Notes: generated from the letters alone by a model not told the origin. Numbered from the stretch's first letter, positions 8,176-17,017 are shown. The stretch is DNA of 64,000 nt from JAIOSM01 sp964593725 (GCA_964593725.1 CAZQJS010000008.1:1-64000), one strand, 5' to 3'. Made by a program: numbers and translations.

Positions 8176-8875
8176 TGATAACCTGCCCCATTGCCCTGAA
8201 AATATTACCCTTAATATGATCATTCTGTCTGTACAGGTTATTCAGCATATCCCTGATGCCGTTACGCTTTGATGTTCTGTCACTGGGGCATGGGTTGTTG
8301 AATTCCGGGAACTTTGCTTTTTTACAAAACCTCTGGATTATATCCTTATCAAGATAACTTAAAGGCCTGATTATTTGAAATCTATTATTAAAAAAAGATT
8401 GTGCAGGTTCCATACTGTCTAATCTGCCGGAATAAAGCATATTAATAAAAAAAGTCTCAATTATATCATCTTTATGGTGGCCCAGTGCAATCTTGGTGCA
8501 TTTCAGCTCCCGGGCAATCTCAAAAAGTCTCTTTTTCCTCAGACGGGAGCATAGGAAACAAGGATTTTCCCTGTTATCCTCAGAATGTGCATATACTCCA
8601 TAGTCTGTATAATCTATTCTGAGAGCACCATAATATGTATTCACATATGTTTCAAGTTCTTTTACAAAGGAATTTTCAAAACCAAGATCAATATGGACAG
8701 GAAAGATAGAAAAATCAACAGGGGCCTTCTTTTTAAAGGCAGATAAAATATTTAAAAGGACAAGGCTGTCACTGCCGCCGGAAACAGCAATCAGAATATT
8801 TTCTTTATCCACAATCATGTTGTAATCATGGATTGCCCTGCCCACAGCATGGTTAATTTTCTTTTTTAGATTCAA
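8168..8875 (-). CDS. ttcA: tRNA 2-thiocytidine biosynthesis protein TtcA
   Basis: A 235-residue PP-loop ATPase that thiolates cytidine 32 of certain tRNAs using an iron-sulfur cluster. It shows the PP-loop SGGSDSLVLL (about residue 32), the two cysteines of the CxxC motif in NPCFLCSRLRKKRLFE (about residue 107), the LGHHKDDIIETFFINML motif, and a third Cys near the C terminus (NNPCPSD). Length is slightly below E. coli TtcA (311), as in the shorter TtcA/TtuA relatives; the spacing of the cysteines favours TtcA. It lies between rpoZ (11 bp upstream) and folE2 in a compact leftward operon. Confidence 0.85.
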   Translation of the reverse strand: MNLKKKINHAVGRAIHDYNMIVDKENILIAVSGGSDSLVLLNILSAFKKKAPVDFSIFPVHIDLGFENSFVKELETYVNTYYGALRIDYTDYGVYAHSEDNRENPCFLCSRLRKKRLFEIARELKCTKIALGHHKDDIIETFFINMLYSGRLDSMEPAQSFFNNRFQIIRPLSYLDKDIIQRFCKKAKFPEFNNPCPSDRTSKRNGIRDMLNNLYRQNDHIKGNIFRAMGQVIND

Positions 8876-8886
8876 ACCATTTCATA

Positions 8887-9093
8887 CTAGTCTTCGGAAC
8901 TATCCTCTTTCTTTTTAACTGTAACCCGTTTTGCTGCTATCTCACGCAGGGCTGTGACAACATCTTTATTTTTAGATTTAATTAAAAAATCCCCGCCTTC
9001 CCTGACCATTCTTACACGTTTAGCTGCCAGGTGAACAAGCTGAAACCTGTTCTCAACATTTTTTAAACAATCTTCAATTGTAACTCTTGCCAA
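8887..9093 (-). CDS. rpoZ: DNA-directed RNA polymerase omega subunit
   Basis: A 68-residue omega subunit, which helps fold and recruit the beta-prime subunit. The core MARVTIEDCLKNVENRFQLV with the following AAKRVRM and DVVTALREIAAKRV segments is typical; the C-terminal KKKEDSSED tail is acidic and short. AGGAGG-like sequence precedes the ATG (CCTCCC on the plus strand at 9101-9106). It sits 16 bp after greA, another transcription factor, in the operon asd-greA-rpoZ-ttcA-folE2. Confidence 0.93.
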   Translation of the reverse strand: MARVTIEDCLKNVENRFQLVHLAAKRVRMVREGGDFLIKSKNKDVVTALREIAAKRVTVKKKEDSSED

Positions 9094-9109
9094 AGGTAAT
9101 CCTCCCTAT

Positions 9110-9577
9110 TTATAAAATATCAATAACTTCATAAATTCTTTTCCCGCCCGGAGCCTGAAGCACTGCTTCTTCTCCCGGTTTTTTACCAAGGAGTGCCCGT
9201 CCAAGGGGTGAAGCCACGGATATTTTTCCCTTTTCAATATCTGCTTCATCCTCTCCTACTATCTGATACTCGACCTCTTCTTCTGAATCTATATTTTCCA
9301 CCAGCACTTTACATGCAAACCTGACACAATCTTTTTTTACCTTATCAGGGTCAACAACCTCAGCATTTGCAAGTTTATAGCCTATCTCACCAATTCTTCC
9401 CTGAATAAAACTCTGTTTTTCCTTTGCAGCATCAAATTCTGCGTTTTCCGAAAGATCACCATGGGCCCTTGCAACTGCAATTGCCTTTATATTCTCGGGC
9501 CGGTCAACACTTTTTAATCTCTTAAGCTCTCTGTTTAATGCTTCATAACCCTGTTTTGTTATTGGTATTCTATCCAA
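9110..9577 (-). CDS. greA: Transcription elongation factor GreA, TTG start
   Basis: GreA rescues backtracked RNA polymerase by stimulating transcript cleavage. The N-terminal coiled coil (ITKQGYEALNRELKRL through ARAHGDLSENAEFDAAKEKQ) holds the acidic tip residues, and the C-terminal FKBP-like domain ends in GGKRIYEVIDIL. I choose the TTG at 9575-9577 as start because GGGAGAG lies 6-7 nt upstream and the product then begins MDRIPITKQGYEAL, the normal GreA beginning, giving 155 residues. The nearest ATG, at 9613, lies within asd and would add twelve atypical residues. The gap to the asd stop is then 16 bp. Confidence 0.93.
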   Translation of the reverse strand: MDRIPITKQGYEALNRELKRLKSVDRPENIKAIAVARAHGDLSENAEFDAAKEKQSFIQGRIGEIGYKLANAEVVDPDKVKKDCVRFACKVLVENIDSEEEVEYQIVGEDEADIEKGKISVASPLGRALLGKKPGEEAVLQAPGGKRIYEVIDIL

Positions 9578-9593
9578 CCGTTCTCTCCCAAAT

Positions 9594-10616
9594 TTACAAA
9601 TATTTTTCAGCAAGTAATCTGCCTATCTGCACAGTGTTTGTTGCAGCACCTTTTCTGATATTATCGGATACTATCCAGACATCAATTCCATTTTCAATGC
9701 TCAGGTCTTTACGTATTCTCCCGATAAATGTCAAATCATCACCACTTGCATTAATGGCAAGGGGGTATAAATTATTTTCAGGATCATCAAGTACTTTCAG
9801 ACCTGGAGCATCATTTAAAAGTTCTCTTATCTCACCTAAATCCGCATGTTTACACATTTCAATATTAACTGATTCAGAATGGGAATTATAAACCGGAACT
9901 CTTGCAGTTGTGGCAGTTATTTTTATGGTGTCATCACCAAGTATTTTCCTTGTCTCATTTACCATCTTCATCTCTTCCTTTGAATAGCCCGAGTCAAGGA
10001 ATGAGTCTATATGGGGCAGGACATTAAAGGCAATGGGGTGGGGATAAACTTCTGCCACAGGAGGTTTCCCTTCCATTACAGCCTTTGTCTGCTCCTTAAG
10101 TTCATTCACAGCTTTAACACCTGATCCTGAAACAGCCTGGTAGGTTGAAATAACAAGTCTTTTAATACCAAACTTTTTATGTATCGGGTTTAATGCAACC
10201 ACCATCTGTATTGTTGAACAATTTGGGTTTGCAATAATGCCCTTGTTTTTATATCCTGCAACCGCATCGGGATTCACCTCCGGGACAACCAGGGGAATTT
10301 CAGTATCCATGCGCCATGCACTGGAGTTGTCTACAACTACACATCCTGCTTCAGCAGAAGCCGGTGCAAATTTTTTACTTGTTGATCCGCCAGCGGAAAA
10401 AAGGGCAAGATCATACCCCTTAAAAGAATCTTCTGTCATCTCTTCAACAACAAATGTCTCATTTTTAAATTTTATTTTTTTCCCGGCAGAACGACTTGAT
10501 GCAAGAAGTTTTAAATTGTTAACAGGAAAGTCCTGTTCCTCAAGACAAGTAAGCATCTGCGCTCCCACAGCTCCGGTTGCACCTGCAACAATAACATTTA
10601 ATTTTTTTTCAACCAT
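9594..10616 (-). CDS. asd: Aspartate-semialdehyde dehydrogenase
   Basis: Reduces aspartyl phosphate to aspartate semialdehyde with NADPH, feeding lysine/diaminopimelate, threonine and methionine synthesis. The 340-residue protein has the Rossmann start VAGATGAVGAQML, the active-site Cys in NPNCSTIQMVVAL (about residue 131), and the His/Arg region ARVPVYNSHSESVNIE. It belongs to the shorter bacterial type (USG-1 homologues) rather than the E. coli Asd type. It is the first gene of the leftward asd-greA-rpoZ-ttcA-folE2 run; 45 bp separate it from pssA, so transcription may come through from psd-pssA. Confidence 0.94.
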   Translation of the reverse strand: MVEKKLNVIVAGATGAVGAQMLTCLEEQDFPVNNLKLLASSRSAGKKIKFKNETFVVEEMTEDSFKGYDLALFSAGGSTSKKFAPASAEAGCVVVDNSSAWRMDTEIPLVVPEVNPDAVAGYKNKGIIANPNCSTIQMVVALNPIHKKFGIKRLVISTYQAVSGSGVKAVNELKEQTKAVMEGKPPVAEVYPHPIAFNVLPHIDSFLDSGYSKEEMKMVNETRKILGDDTIKITATTARVPVYNSHSESVNIEMCKHADLGEIRELLNDAPGLKVLDDPENNLYPLAINASGDDLTFIGRIRKDLSIENGIDVWIVSDNIRKGAATNTVQIGRLLAEKYL

Positions 10617-10661
10617 TTAAAAACCTCAATAATAAAAACATTTCTGATCTGATCTTATTTT

Positions 10662-11408
10662 CTACTCTTTTTTCTTTATTTTCTGCCATGGAAGTATGGC
10701 ATGGTTTGTATTAAGGAAGAGGATCGGCCCTGATATAATATACAGGGAAAACACTGCAAACAAAACTATCCATGGCTCATACACAACAGTTGCAAGTATT
10801 AATACCAGTCCCACAAGCCGGTTGAATCTCATTTTGTTAAAAAGTGAAACTTTTTTAAAACTATTATACTTAATGGAGCTTACCATGAAGAAGGCAAGAG
10901 AATATAACATAACCAGAAACAATACCCTGAACTGATCAGGTTCAATATTAAGCCGTGAAAATAATAGTACCGTAACAGCACTCATACCTGCAGCCACTGG
11001 AATAGGAAGGCCCTCAAAATGGCTTGAACTTCCCGGGGTACCAGCTGTTGTATTAAACCTTGCAAGACGCAGAGCACCACATATCATAAAAAGAAAGCCT
11101 GCAACCCATCCAAGTCTCCCCATGGGTTTCAGAACCCAGAGTATCATCAAAAGGGATGGCGCCATACCAAAGGTGACAAGGTCTGCAAGGGAGTCATACT
11201 CTATGCCGAATCTGCTTGTGGTATGTGTTGCTCTTGCAATCTTACCATCAAAAAGGTCGAAAATAGCACCTATGAGAATGGCAATGGCTGCATCGGCAAA
11301 CCTTCCGTCAACAGAGGCAATAATAGCATAAAACCCACAGAATATATTCATGGATGTGAAAAAATTAGGTAGAATATAAATTCCCTTCTTAAAATTTTCC
11401 TTTTCCAT
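10662..11408 (-). CDS. pssA: CDP-diacylglycerol--serine O-phosphatidyltransferase
   Basis: Integral membrane enzyme that makes phosphatidylserine from CDP-diacylglycerol and serine. The CDP-alcohol phosphotransferase motif D-G-x2-A-R-x8-G-x3-D-x3-D is complete (FDGKIARATHTTSRFG followed by IEYDSLAD). About seven hydrophobic segments follow. I start at the ATG at 11406-11408 (MEKENFKKGIYILPN), which has AAGGAGAGGGAAG directly upstream; the frame upstream of it is inside psd. The start overlaps the psd stop by 20 bp, giving a tightly coupled psd-pssA operon for phosphatidylethanolamine synthesis. Confidence 0.93.
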   Translation of the reverse strand: MEKENFKKGIYILPNFFTSMNIFCGFYAIIASVDGRFADAAIAILIGAIFDLFDGKIARATHTTSRFGIEYDSLADLVTFGMAPSLLMILWVLKPMGRLGWVAGFLFMICGALRLARFNTTAGTPGSSSHFEGLPIPVAAGMSAVTVLLFSRLNIEPDQFRVLFLVMLYSLAFFMVSSIKYNSFKKVSLFNKMRFNRLVGLVLILATVVYEPWIVLFAVFSLYIISGPILFLNTNHAILPWQKIKKKE

Positions 11409-12096
11409 CTTCCCTCTCCTTTTCCTTAAAATATCCCAATATGGATGATCCTGCTTTAACTTTCTGCCCTTCTGAGACCACAATATCTGTATCAGGCGGG
11501 AGGTAAAGATCAAGGCGGGATCCAAAACGGATCATACCAAAACGATCTCCACGCCTGAGCAAAGAACCCTTTTCAATGGAGCAGACAATTCTTCTGGCTA
11601 TCAAGCCTGCAATCTGAACAACCTTAAAAAAATGCCCTGCTTCAGTCCTGATTGATAAAGCATTTCTCTCATTATGCAGGGAGGCTTTATCAAAGGAAGC
11701 GTTGAAAAATTTACCAGGAGTATATTTTACATCTTCAACAACCCCGTCAAAAGGGACTCTGTTCACATGGACATTGAAAACATTCATGAAAATACTCACC
11801 TTTAATGCTTCGCTGTCAACATATTCTCCTGCATCTTTTCCATGGCTTACTTTTTTGACAATAATTACTTTTCCATCTGCAGGGGAGACTATTGCCCCCT
11901 TCTCAAGTGGAATAAATCTTTCAGGATCCCTGAAAAACCAACATATAAACAGAGTCAGAAAAAGAGCAATCCAGCCTGGAATAGTCAAACCAGAATAAAA
12001 CAACACGCCGGACAGTATAGCACTTATAAAAATGAATATCAAACCGGGCACAGCAACCGGCAGATAGGATTTTGACAACTCTTTTTCAATATTCAT
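11389..12096 (-). CDS. psd: Phosphatidylserine decarboxylase proenzyme
   Basis: Makes phosphatidylethanolamine from phosphatidylserine with a pyruvoyl cofactor formed by self-cleavage. At 235 residues it belongs to the short Psd type (related to archaetidylserine decarboxylases). There are two N-terminal hydrophobic segments (residues about 14-52), then SPADGKVIIV, FMNVFNVHVNRVPFDG with the conserved His, and the cleavage site in MIRFGSRLDLYLP, where the Gly-Ser bond is the expected cut. It is the first gene of the psd-pssA pair and has a candidate promoter about 30-60 bp upstream (12126-12155). Confidence 0.92.
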   Translation of the reverse strand: MNIEKELSKSYLPVAVPGLIFIFISAILSGVLFYSGLTIPGWIALFLTLFICWFFRDPERFIPLEKGAIVSPADGKVIIVKKVSHGKDAGEYVDSEALKVSIFMNVFNVHVNRVPFDGVVEDVKYTPGKFFNASFDKASLHNERNALSIRTEAGHFFKVVQIAGLIARRIVCSIEKGSLLRRGDRFGMIRFGSRLDLYLPPDTDIVVSEGQKVKAGSSILGYFKEKEREDGKGKF

Positions 12097-12125
12097 ATTA
12101 CTCTCTTTATGGTTAAAAGCTTTAG

Positions 12126-12155
12126 AGTTTACCCTGAAACTATTATGTTTGTCAA
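12126..12155 (-). promoter_or_regulatory. Candidate sigma-70 promoter for psd-pssA
   Basis: Read leftward: TTGACA at 12155-12150, an 18-nt spacer, then TAAACT at 12131-12126, which matches four of six -10 positions. It lies 30 nt before the psd ATG. The rest of the 107-bp gap to tsaB shows only a weak TATCA-N5-TGATA repeat. Confidence 0.4.
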
Positions 12156-12203
12156 TATTTGGTCCATGTAAAGCATATACCTATAATATCAGTGTATGAT
12201 AAT

Positions 12204-12887
12204 TTATTTTTGATTAATTTCAGCATCTGACTTCCTGAGGTATACAGGTTTGAGCAATGCTGCACTGTTTTCATCTGTCAGAGCAGATGCGGTCTGCCCG
12301 ATCACATGGGCAATGGATGCAGCACACACTCTGTTTTGAAATAATGGTGCAAAAAACGCATGTTTATTAAACTCTTTTTCAATAATACCTCTGTATGCAG
12401 CTGAACCCGATCCTGCAAAGAGAGTGTCTCCATGTAAAAGTTCAAGCACTTCCAATGGTTTTAAAGCTTTTTCCCTGGTTTTTTTCAATAATTTGCCGTT
12501 TTGGAAATAATAGGTTGCATGGTAGACCTCTCCCCGCCTTGCATCCATAATCACACATACTGGCAGGGATGAAGATGAAAACTGCCAGGCAATACAATCA
12601 AGGCTTGAGACCCCTGCGCATGGTTTTGATGCTGCATAGCTAAGTCCCTTTACAGTACTTATGCCTATTCTCAATCCTGTAAAGCTTCCAGGACCTCTGG
12701 CCACGGCAAAACCATCAAGGTCATGCACTGACATGCTGCATCTATCCATTATCCGGGCAACCATGTCCATAATACGTCTGGAATGGGTCTGTCTGCTTGC
12801 CCATGTTTCTTCACATATCACTGACCTGTCTGCTGTTAAAGCAAGGCTGCACTCTTTTTCAGCAGTACTGACGGCAAGAATTTTCAA
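12204..12887 (-). CDS. tsaB: tRNA threonylcarbamoyladenosine biosynthesis protein TsaB
   Basis: Scaffold partner of TsaD in the complex that adds threonylcarbamoyl to adenosine 37 of ANN-decoding tRNAs. The 227-residue protein has the ASKHA-type start MKILAVSTAEKECSLAL, the HSRRIM helix and the very typical GFAVARGPGSFTGLRIG (about residue 60-76). The 4-bp ATGA-type overlap with the lon stop makes it the second gene of a lon-tsaB transcript. It is about average in length for TsaB. Confidence 0.93.
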   Translation of the reverse strand: MKILAVSTAEKECSLALTADRSVICEETWASRQTHSRRIMDMVARIMDRCSMSVHDLDGFAVARGPGSFTGLRIGISTVKGLSYAASKPCAGVSSLDCIAWQFSSSSLPVCVIMDARRGEVYHATYYFQNGKLLKKTREKALKPLEVLELLHGDTLFAGSGSAAYRGIIEKEFNKHAFFAPLFQNRVCAASIAHVIGQTASALTDENSAALLKPVYLRKSDAEINQK

Positions 12888-15268
12888 TACTGACTACCCT
12901 CAAGCAAAGAGATTTCAATGACTTGATCCAGCTCCTTAACAGTCACAAATTCAAGCTTCTTTTTTATGGTTTCCGGTATTTCAAAAAGGTCATTTTTATT
13001 TTTTTCAGGGATGATCACTTTTTTTATTCCTGCCCTGACCGCGCCCAGGGCCTTTTCTTTTAATCCTCCAATGGGAAGTACTCTGCCCCGCAGGGTTATT
13101 TCACCTGTCATTGCGATCTTACTGTTTACAAGTTTCCCAGTAAGTGCCGATATCATTGCAATTGCTATGCCTATACCAGCAGAAGGACCATCTTTTGGAA
13201 TGGCTCCTGCCGGCACATGGATATGGATATCATTATTATCCAGGGCTTTGTCAGGGATATTCAATTTCTTCATATTGCTTTTTACATATGTAAGGGCTGC
13301 CTTTGCAGATTCCTGCATTACTTCACCAATCTGCCCGGTAATAACAAGCTCCCCCTTTCCCCTGAGAAGTGAGGCTTCAATATAAAGATGCTCACCACCT
13401 GCTTCAGTCCATGCAAGTCCTGTAACAAGGCCTACCTGGCTCTCTTCCTGATCAAGCTCGGGAAAATACTTTGGAGGCCCTAAATATTTTACAAGGTTCT
13501 GTTTTGAAATTGAAAACTTACCCTTTTCTCCCCTGGTAATTTTCCTTGCAATTTTTCGACACACTTTATCAAGGTTGCGTTCAAGGTTACGCAGGCCTGC
13601 TTCCTGGGTATATTCAAATAATATCGATTCCATGGCCCCCTGGCTTATGCTGATGGATCTTTTTATAAGCCCGTTCTCCTTTTTCTTACGCGGGAACAGA
13701 TATTTTTCTGCAATAACCTTTTTTTCTTCCATGGTGTAACCTGAAAGTCTGATCACCTCCATCCTGTCAAACAGTGCAGAGGGAATAGTATCCAGTACAT
13801 TGGCAGTAAGAATAAAAAGTACTCTTGAAAGATCAAAGGGCATATTAAGATAGTTGTCCGAAAACTCGAAATTCTGCTCAGGATCAAGGGCTTCAAGGAG
13901 CGCTGATGAAGGATCTCCTCTGTAATCATTACCAAGCTTATCAATCTCATCCAGCATGAAAACAGGATTATTTGTACCGCACTGCTTTAAACCCTGGAGA
14001 ATTCTTCCGGGCATTGCTCCTATATATGTACGCCTGTGCCCTCTTATTTCCGCTTCATCACGGATACCTCCCAGTGAAAACCTAAAAAATTTTCTGTTCA
14101 TTGCCCTGGCAATTGCCTGACCAAGGGAAGTCTTGCCAACTCCCGGCGGTCCTACAAAACATAATATCTGCCCTTTTTTGTCAGGATTCAGCTTACGCAC
14201 ACTCAAATATTCAAGGATTCTCTCTTTAACCTTATCAAGACCGTAATGATTCCTGTCAAGCAGGTTTGCTGATTTTTCAATGTCCAGGAGATCTTTGGAT
14301 GACTTTGACCATGGCAGTTCCACAATGCAGTCAAGATAGCTTCTGATTATGGAAGCTTCCGATGAATCAGAATGCATCTGTTCGAGTCTCTTTAATTGCT
14401 TCAATGCTTCTTTTTCCGGTTTTGAAGGCATTTTTGCTTTTTTTATCTTCTGCCTGTACTCCTCCATTTCAATGAATCTGTCATCTGCTTCACCAAGCTC
14501 CCTGTGGATTGCTTTTATCTGTTCCCGTAAGTAATAATCCCTTTGATTTCTTGATATTTCATCCTTAACATCTGTCTGAATTTTAGCCTGTACTGCAGAA
14601 AGATCAACTTCCCGGGCCAGAAAATCATTGACTTTTTTCAAGCGTTCCATTGGGTCATCTATTTCCATCAGTTTCTGAGAATCGGCAACCTTTAGATTTA
14701 GATTTGATGCCACAAGATCAGCAAGTTTTCCCGGGGATTCAATATAGTTTAAAAGGTCAACAGCATCCTGGGAAAACTCTCCTTTGAGAGCCAGGAGCCT
14801 GCCGCTGTTCTCCTTTACGTTCCTCATCAATGCTTCATGTTCAATGTTCAATTCTTTGATCTCAACATCTTTGATGAGTTCTATTTTAACTTCAAAAAAC
14901 ATGCGCCTTGTAGTGTATTTAATAATCCTTGCCTTGGTTATTCCCTGGACAAGGGCTTTTACCTTTCCATCGGGCAGTTTCAGCATCTTCTGCACCCTGC
15001 CGACAGTACCTACCCTGTATATATCTTTTGCCTTTGGATTTTCAACAGTGGAATCTTTTTGTGCTGAAAGAAAAATATATCTATCTTTGTTAATTGACTC
15101 TTCTATTGCTTTAATGGATTTTTCCCGTCCCACAAATAAAGGTAAAAGCATATCAGTAAAAATAACAACATCCCTCACAGGCATCATTGAAATAGTCAGG
15201 GGAATATTATCAAAGTTCCCCTCCCTCTCAATTACATCAATGAGATCATCCACATCGGTTTCAGCCAT
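12884..15268 (-). CDS. lon: ATP-dependent protease Lon
   Basis: A 794-residue AAA+ serine protease that degrades misfolded and regulatory proteins in the cytoplasm. Domains in order: N-terminal substrate domain (about 20-215), helical region, ATPase with Walker A GPPGVGKT and VFMLDEIDKLG, and a C-terminal protease domain with the catalytic Ser696 in PKDGPSAGIGIA and Lys739 in IGGLKEKALGA, a spacing of 43 residues as in E. coli. AAGGAG stands before the ATG. The 247-bp gap to the divergent pilD gene holds its promoter; no heat-shock consensus was recognised. Confidence 0.96.
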   Translation of the reverse strand: MAETDVDDLIDVIEREGNFDNIPLTISMMPVRDVVIFTDMLLPLFVGREKSIKAIEESINKDRYIFLSAQKDSTVENPKAKDIYRVGTVGRVQKMLKLPDGKVKALVQGITKARIIKYTTRRMFFEVKIELIKDVEIKELNIEHEALMRNVKENSGRLLALKGEFSQDAVDLLNYIESPGKLADLVASNLNLKVADSQKLMEIDDPMERLKKVNDFLAREVDLSAVQAKIQTDVKDEISRNQRDYYLREQIKAIHRELGEADDRFIEMEEYRQKIKKAKMPSKPEKEALKQLKRLEQMHSDSSEASIIRSYLDCIVELPWSKSSKDLLDIEKSANLLDRNHYGLDKVKERILEYLSVRKLNPDKKGQILCFVGPPGVGKTSLGQAIARAMNRKFFRFSLGGIRDEAEIRGHRRTYIGAMPGRILQGLKQCGTNNPVFMLDEIDKLGNDYRGDPSSALLEALDPEQNFEFSDNYLNMPFDLSRVLFILTANVLDTIPSALFDRMEVIRLSGYTMEEKKVIAEKYLFPRKKKENGLIKRSISISQGAMESILFEYTQEAGLRNLERNLDKVCRKIARKITRGEKGKFSISKQNLVKYLGPPKYFPELDQEESQVGLVTGLAWTEAGGEHLYIEASLLRGKGELVITGQIGEVMQESAKAALTYVKSNMKKLNIPDKALDNNDIHIHVPAGAIPKDGPSAGIGIAIAMISALTGKLVNSKIAMTGEITLRGRVLPIGGLKEKALGAVRAGIKKVIIPEKNKNDLFEIPETIKKKLEFVTVKELDQVIEISLLEGSQY

Positions 15269-15444
15269 TTATATTAATTACTCCTTAATTTAGTCTGTTT
15301 TCATAAGCATTTACCGCCATGGGCAGTGAATTACCATAATTGTACTTTTACAATAAAACATTTTTTATCTTTTACAACATCTCTTACTCTTTTTTTTATC
15401 TTAAATTTCTCACAATCACTGTTATATGCAATCTTTTTTAATGA

Positions 15445-15473
15445 TTGACAGACAAAACTGTTTTGTCTATTTT
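15445..15473 (+). promoter_or_regulatory. Promoter of pilD whose spacer is a 17-bp palindrome
   Basis: TTGACA (15445-15450), a spacer of exactly 17 nt, then TATTTT (15468-15473). The spacer reads GACAAAACTGTTTTGTC, a perfect 8+1+8 palindrome that extends by one more pair into the -35 and -10 boxes (15450-15468). A dimeric repressor bound there would cover the promoter. It lies 42 nt before the pilD ATG. The remaining gap toward lon (15269-15440) is AT-rich with repeated TTTTACAA-like words but no clear lon promoter. Confidence 0.6.
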
Positions 15474-15515
15474 TAAATCTTAATACTCATTTTGAATTAA
15501 GGAGCCTTAAAAACA

Positions 15516-16313
15516 ATGTACCCTGAATACGAACACATGGAACAGCTGCTCTTATTTCTTATTTTCATGTTCGGAGCATCAGCAGGCAGTTTTTATAATG
15601 TATGCATATATAGAATTCCAAAACAAATTTCCATTGTAACTCCAGGCTCTGCATGCCCGTTCTGCAAAAAAAAAATTCCGTTTTATTTTAATATTCCGGT
15701 CTTAAGCTATTTTATCTTAAATGGCAGATGTCACTTCTGCAAACACCCTTTTTCCCCCAGATACCCTTTAATTGAAGCATTTACAGGAGCAATCCTTGCT
15801 GCACTGTATATTAAGTTCGGGTATTCTGTCCAGACACTTTTCTGGTTTGCATTTATTTCAGTGCTGATAATAATTTCATTTATTGATATTGATTACCAGA
15901 TAATCCCTGATATTTTCTCCCTGCCCGGAATCATTCTTTTTGCATCTGCACCTCTATTTGTCCCTGATTTACATTTAATGGACTCCCTGCTCGGTATTCT
16001 CCTGGGTGGCGGAACCCTGTATCTCATCGCCGTAATCTATTACCTTATCAGGAAAACAGAAGGAATGGGGGGCGGCGATATTAAGCTTCTCGCCATGATT
16101 GGTGCTGCAATTGGCTGGAAAGGTGTATTGTTTACCATTTTCATGGGGTCCCTCACCGGGACAATCGCCGGCATCATAATAATGATATCTTCAAAAATTA
16201 TTGATATAAAACTTAAAATACCCTTTGGCCCGTATCTCTCGGCAGGCGCAGTAATCTATATATTTTTCGGGCACTCCATGATCAAATGGTATTTTTCAAC
16301 AGTGTTTTATTAA
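15516..16313 (+). CDS. pilD: Prepilin peptidase / type 4 prepilin methyltransferase
   Basis: A 265-residue polytopic membrane aspartyl protease that cleaves and N-methylates type IV prepilins and type II secretion pseudopilins. It has GASAGSFYNVCIYRIP, the cytoplasmic four-cysteine methyltransferase loop (CPFCKKK and CHFCKHPF), the first catalytic Asp in SFIDIDYQIIPD and the second in GMGGGDIKLLAMIGA, and about eight hydrophobic segments. AAGGAGCC precedes the ATG. It stands alone, divergent from lon and convergent with cheX, and is preceded by a promoter with a palindromic spacer (15445-15473). Its substrates are outside the window. Confidence 0.95.
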   Translation: MYPEYEHMEQLLLFLIFMFGASAGSFYNVCIYRIPKQISIVTPGSACPFCKKKIPFYFNIPVLSYFILNGRCHFCKHPFSPRYPLIEAFTGAILAALYIKFGYSVQTLFWFAFISVLIIISFIDIDYQIIPDIFSLPGIILFASAPLFVPDLHLMDSLLGILLGGGTLYLIAVIYYLIRKTEGMGGGDIKLLAMIGAAIGWKGVLFTIFMGSLTGTIAGIIIMISSKIIDIKLKIPFGPYLSAGAVIYIFFGHSMIKWYFSTVFY

Positions 16314-16350
16314 TCCATGGCACCTTAAAAAATCGCTGATTTTTATTATT

Positions 16351-16818
16351 CTATGCCATAATAACATTAACTTCTAAAAAAAATCTACCCTTTGTTGTTT
16401 TGAACGGAATTGCAAGGACATGACTGCCAGTACCGGAATGTTCGACTGTATGATTCTCACCGGATATTACCCGGGTAAGCTTGATTTTAACCTTTTTACC
16501 GATTTCAGCCATTTTTGTGGTAACCTGGCCTGCAACCATGTTACTGATTTCCCCGACAGCATCGTCAATCTCTTCGTTCATCTCACTCATCTCTTCTCCA
16601 AACATTGCAGAAACAACCCCGAGGATGCAGTTTTTGTCAAAGCCAACAGCAATGGAACCAATCACATCCCCTTCCATATTGAGCATACCTGTAATATCAC
16701 CAAGGGATCTGCTGTTTTTTTTTAAAAAAACAGGCTCAGGCCTTGCCTTTACAGAAGCGGTTGTGTCAAGAATGTACAAAGCCCCTTCAATAAAGGGATT
16801 TACCAATGAAGCCTCCAT
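16351..16818 (-). CDS. CheX-like chemotaxis phosphatase family protein
   Basis: A 155-residue protein of the CheX/CheC phosphatase superfamily, which dephosphorylates CheY-P. The single central helix EEIDDAVGEISNMVAGQVTT fits the ExxN active-site signature (E and N of GEISNMVAG, around residue 90-95). The N-terminal ETMNPF-type start is present as VNPFIEGALYIL. The alpha/beta fold ends in KGRFFLEVNVIM. It is a lone leftward gene between pilD and hup; other che genes are not in the window, so the response regulator it acts on is unknown. Confidence 0.82.
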   Translation of the reverse strand: MEASLVNPFIEGALYILDTTASVKARPEPVFLKKNSRSLGDITGMLNMEGDVIGSIAVGFDKNCILGVVSAMFGEEMSEMNEEIDDAVGEISNMVAGQVTTKMAEIGKKVKIKLTRVISGENHTVEHSGTGSHVLAIPFKTTKGRFFLEVNVIMA

Positions 16819-16901
16819 AACAATCTCCTTTGTTTATTCTCTATTTTAATGATTTGGCAAAGGTTTAGCAACTTTTTTACAAAAAAAAATGGAATAAACA
16901 C

Positions 16902-16930
16902 TTGACACACGCCCTGCAACCGCGTAACGT
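16902..16930 (+). promoter_or_regulatory. Sigma-70 promoter for HU
   Basis: TTGACA at 16902-16907, a 17-nt spacer, and TAACGT at 16925-16930. An imperfect AACCG...CGGTT inverted repeat overlaps the -10 region. The start of transcription would be near 16937, leaving a leader of about 80 nt before the HU ATG. Confidence 0.55.
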
Positions 16931-16965
16931 ACGGTTAATGCGTTATAAGGAAACTAATTGGTAAG

Positions 16966-16986
16966 TTAAATTCAATTTGAATTTAA
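16966..16986 (+). promoter_or_regulatory. TTAAATTC-N5-GAATTTAA inverted repeat in the HU leader
   Basis: A perfect 8+5+8 AT-rich inverted repeat ends 31 nt before the HU start, inside the predicted leader. It could be an operator (possibly for HU itself, which prefers bent AT-rich DNA) or a weak mRNA hairpin. Confidence 0.4.
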
Positions 16987-17017
16987 ATTTGCAAACCGTA
17001 AAAAAGGAGTGATAAAG

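Noticed and set aside
16321..16345. AAAAATC-GCT-GATTTTT between pilD and cheX as a shared terminator
   Set aside because: Stem is almost all A-T with a 3-nt loop; too weak to claim, although its place between convergent genes fits.
17009..17017. GTG start for HU
   Set aside because: The GTG overlaps the Shine-Dalgarno; the ATG at 17018 gives the standard HU N terminus.
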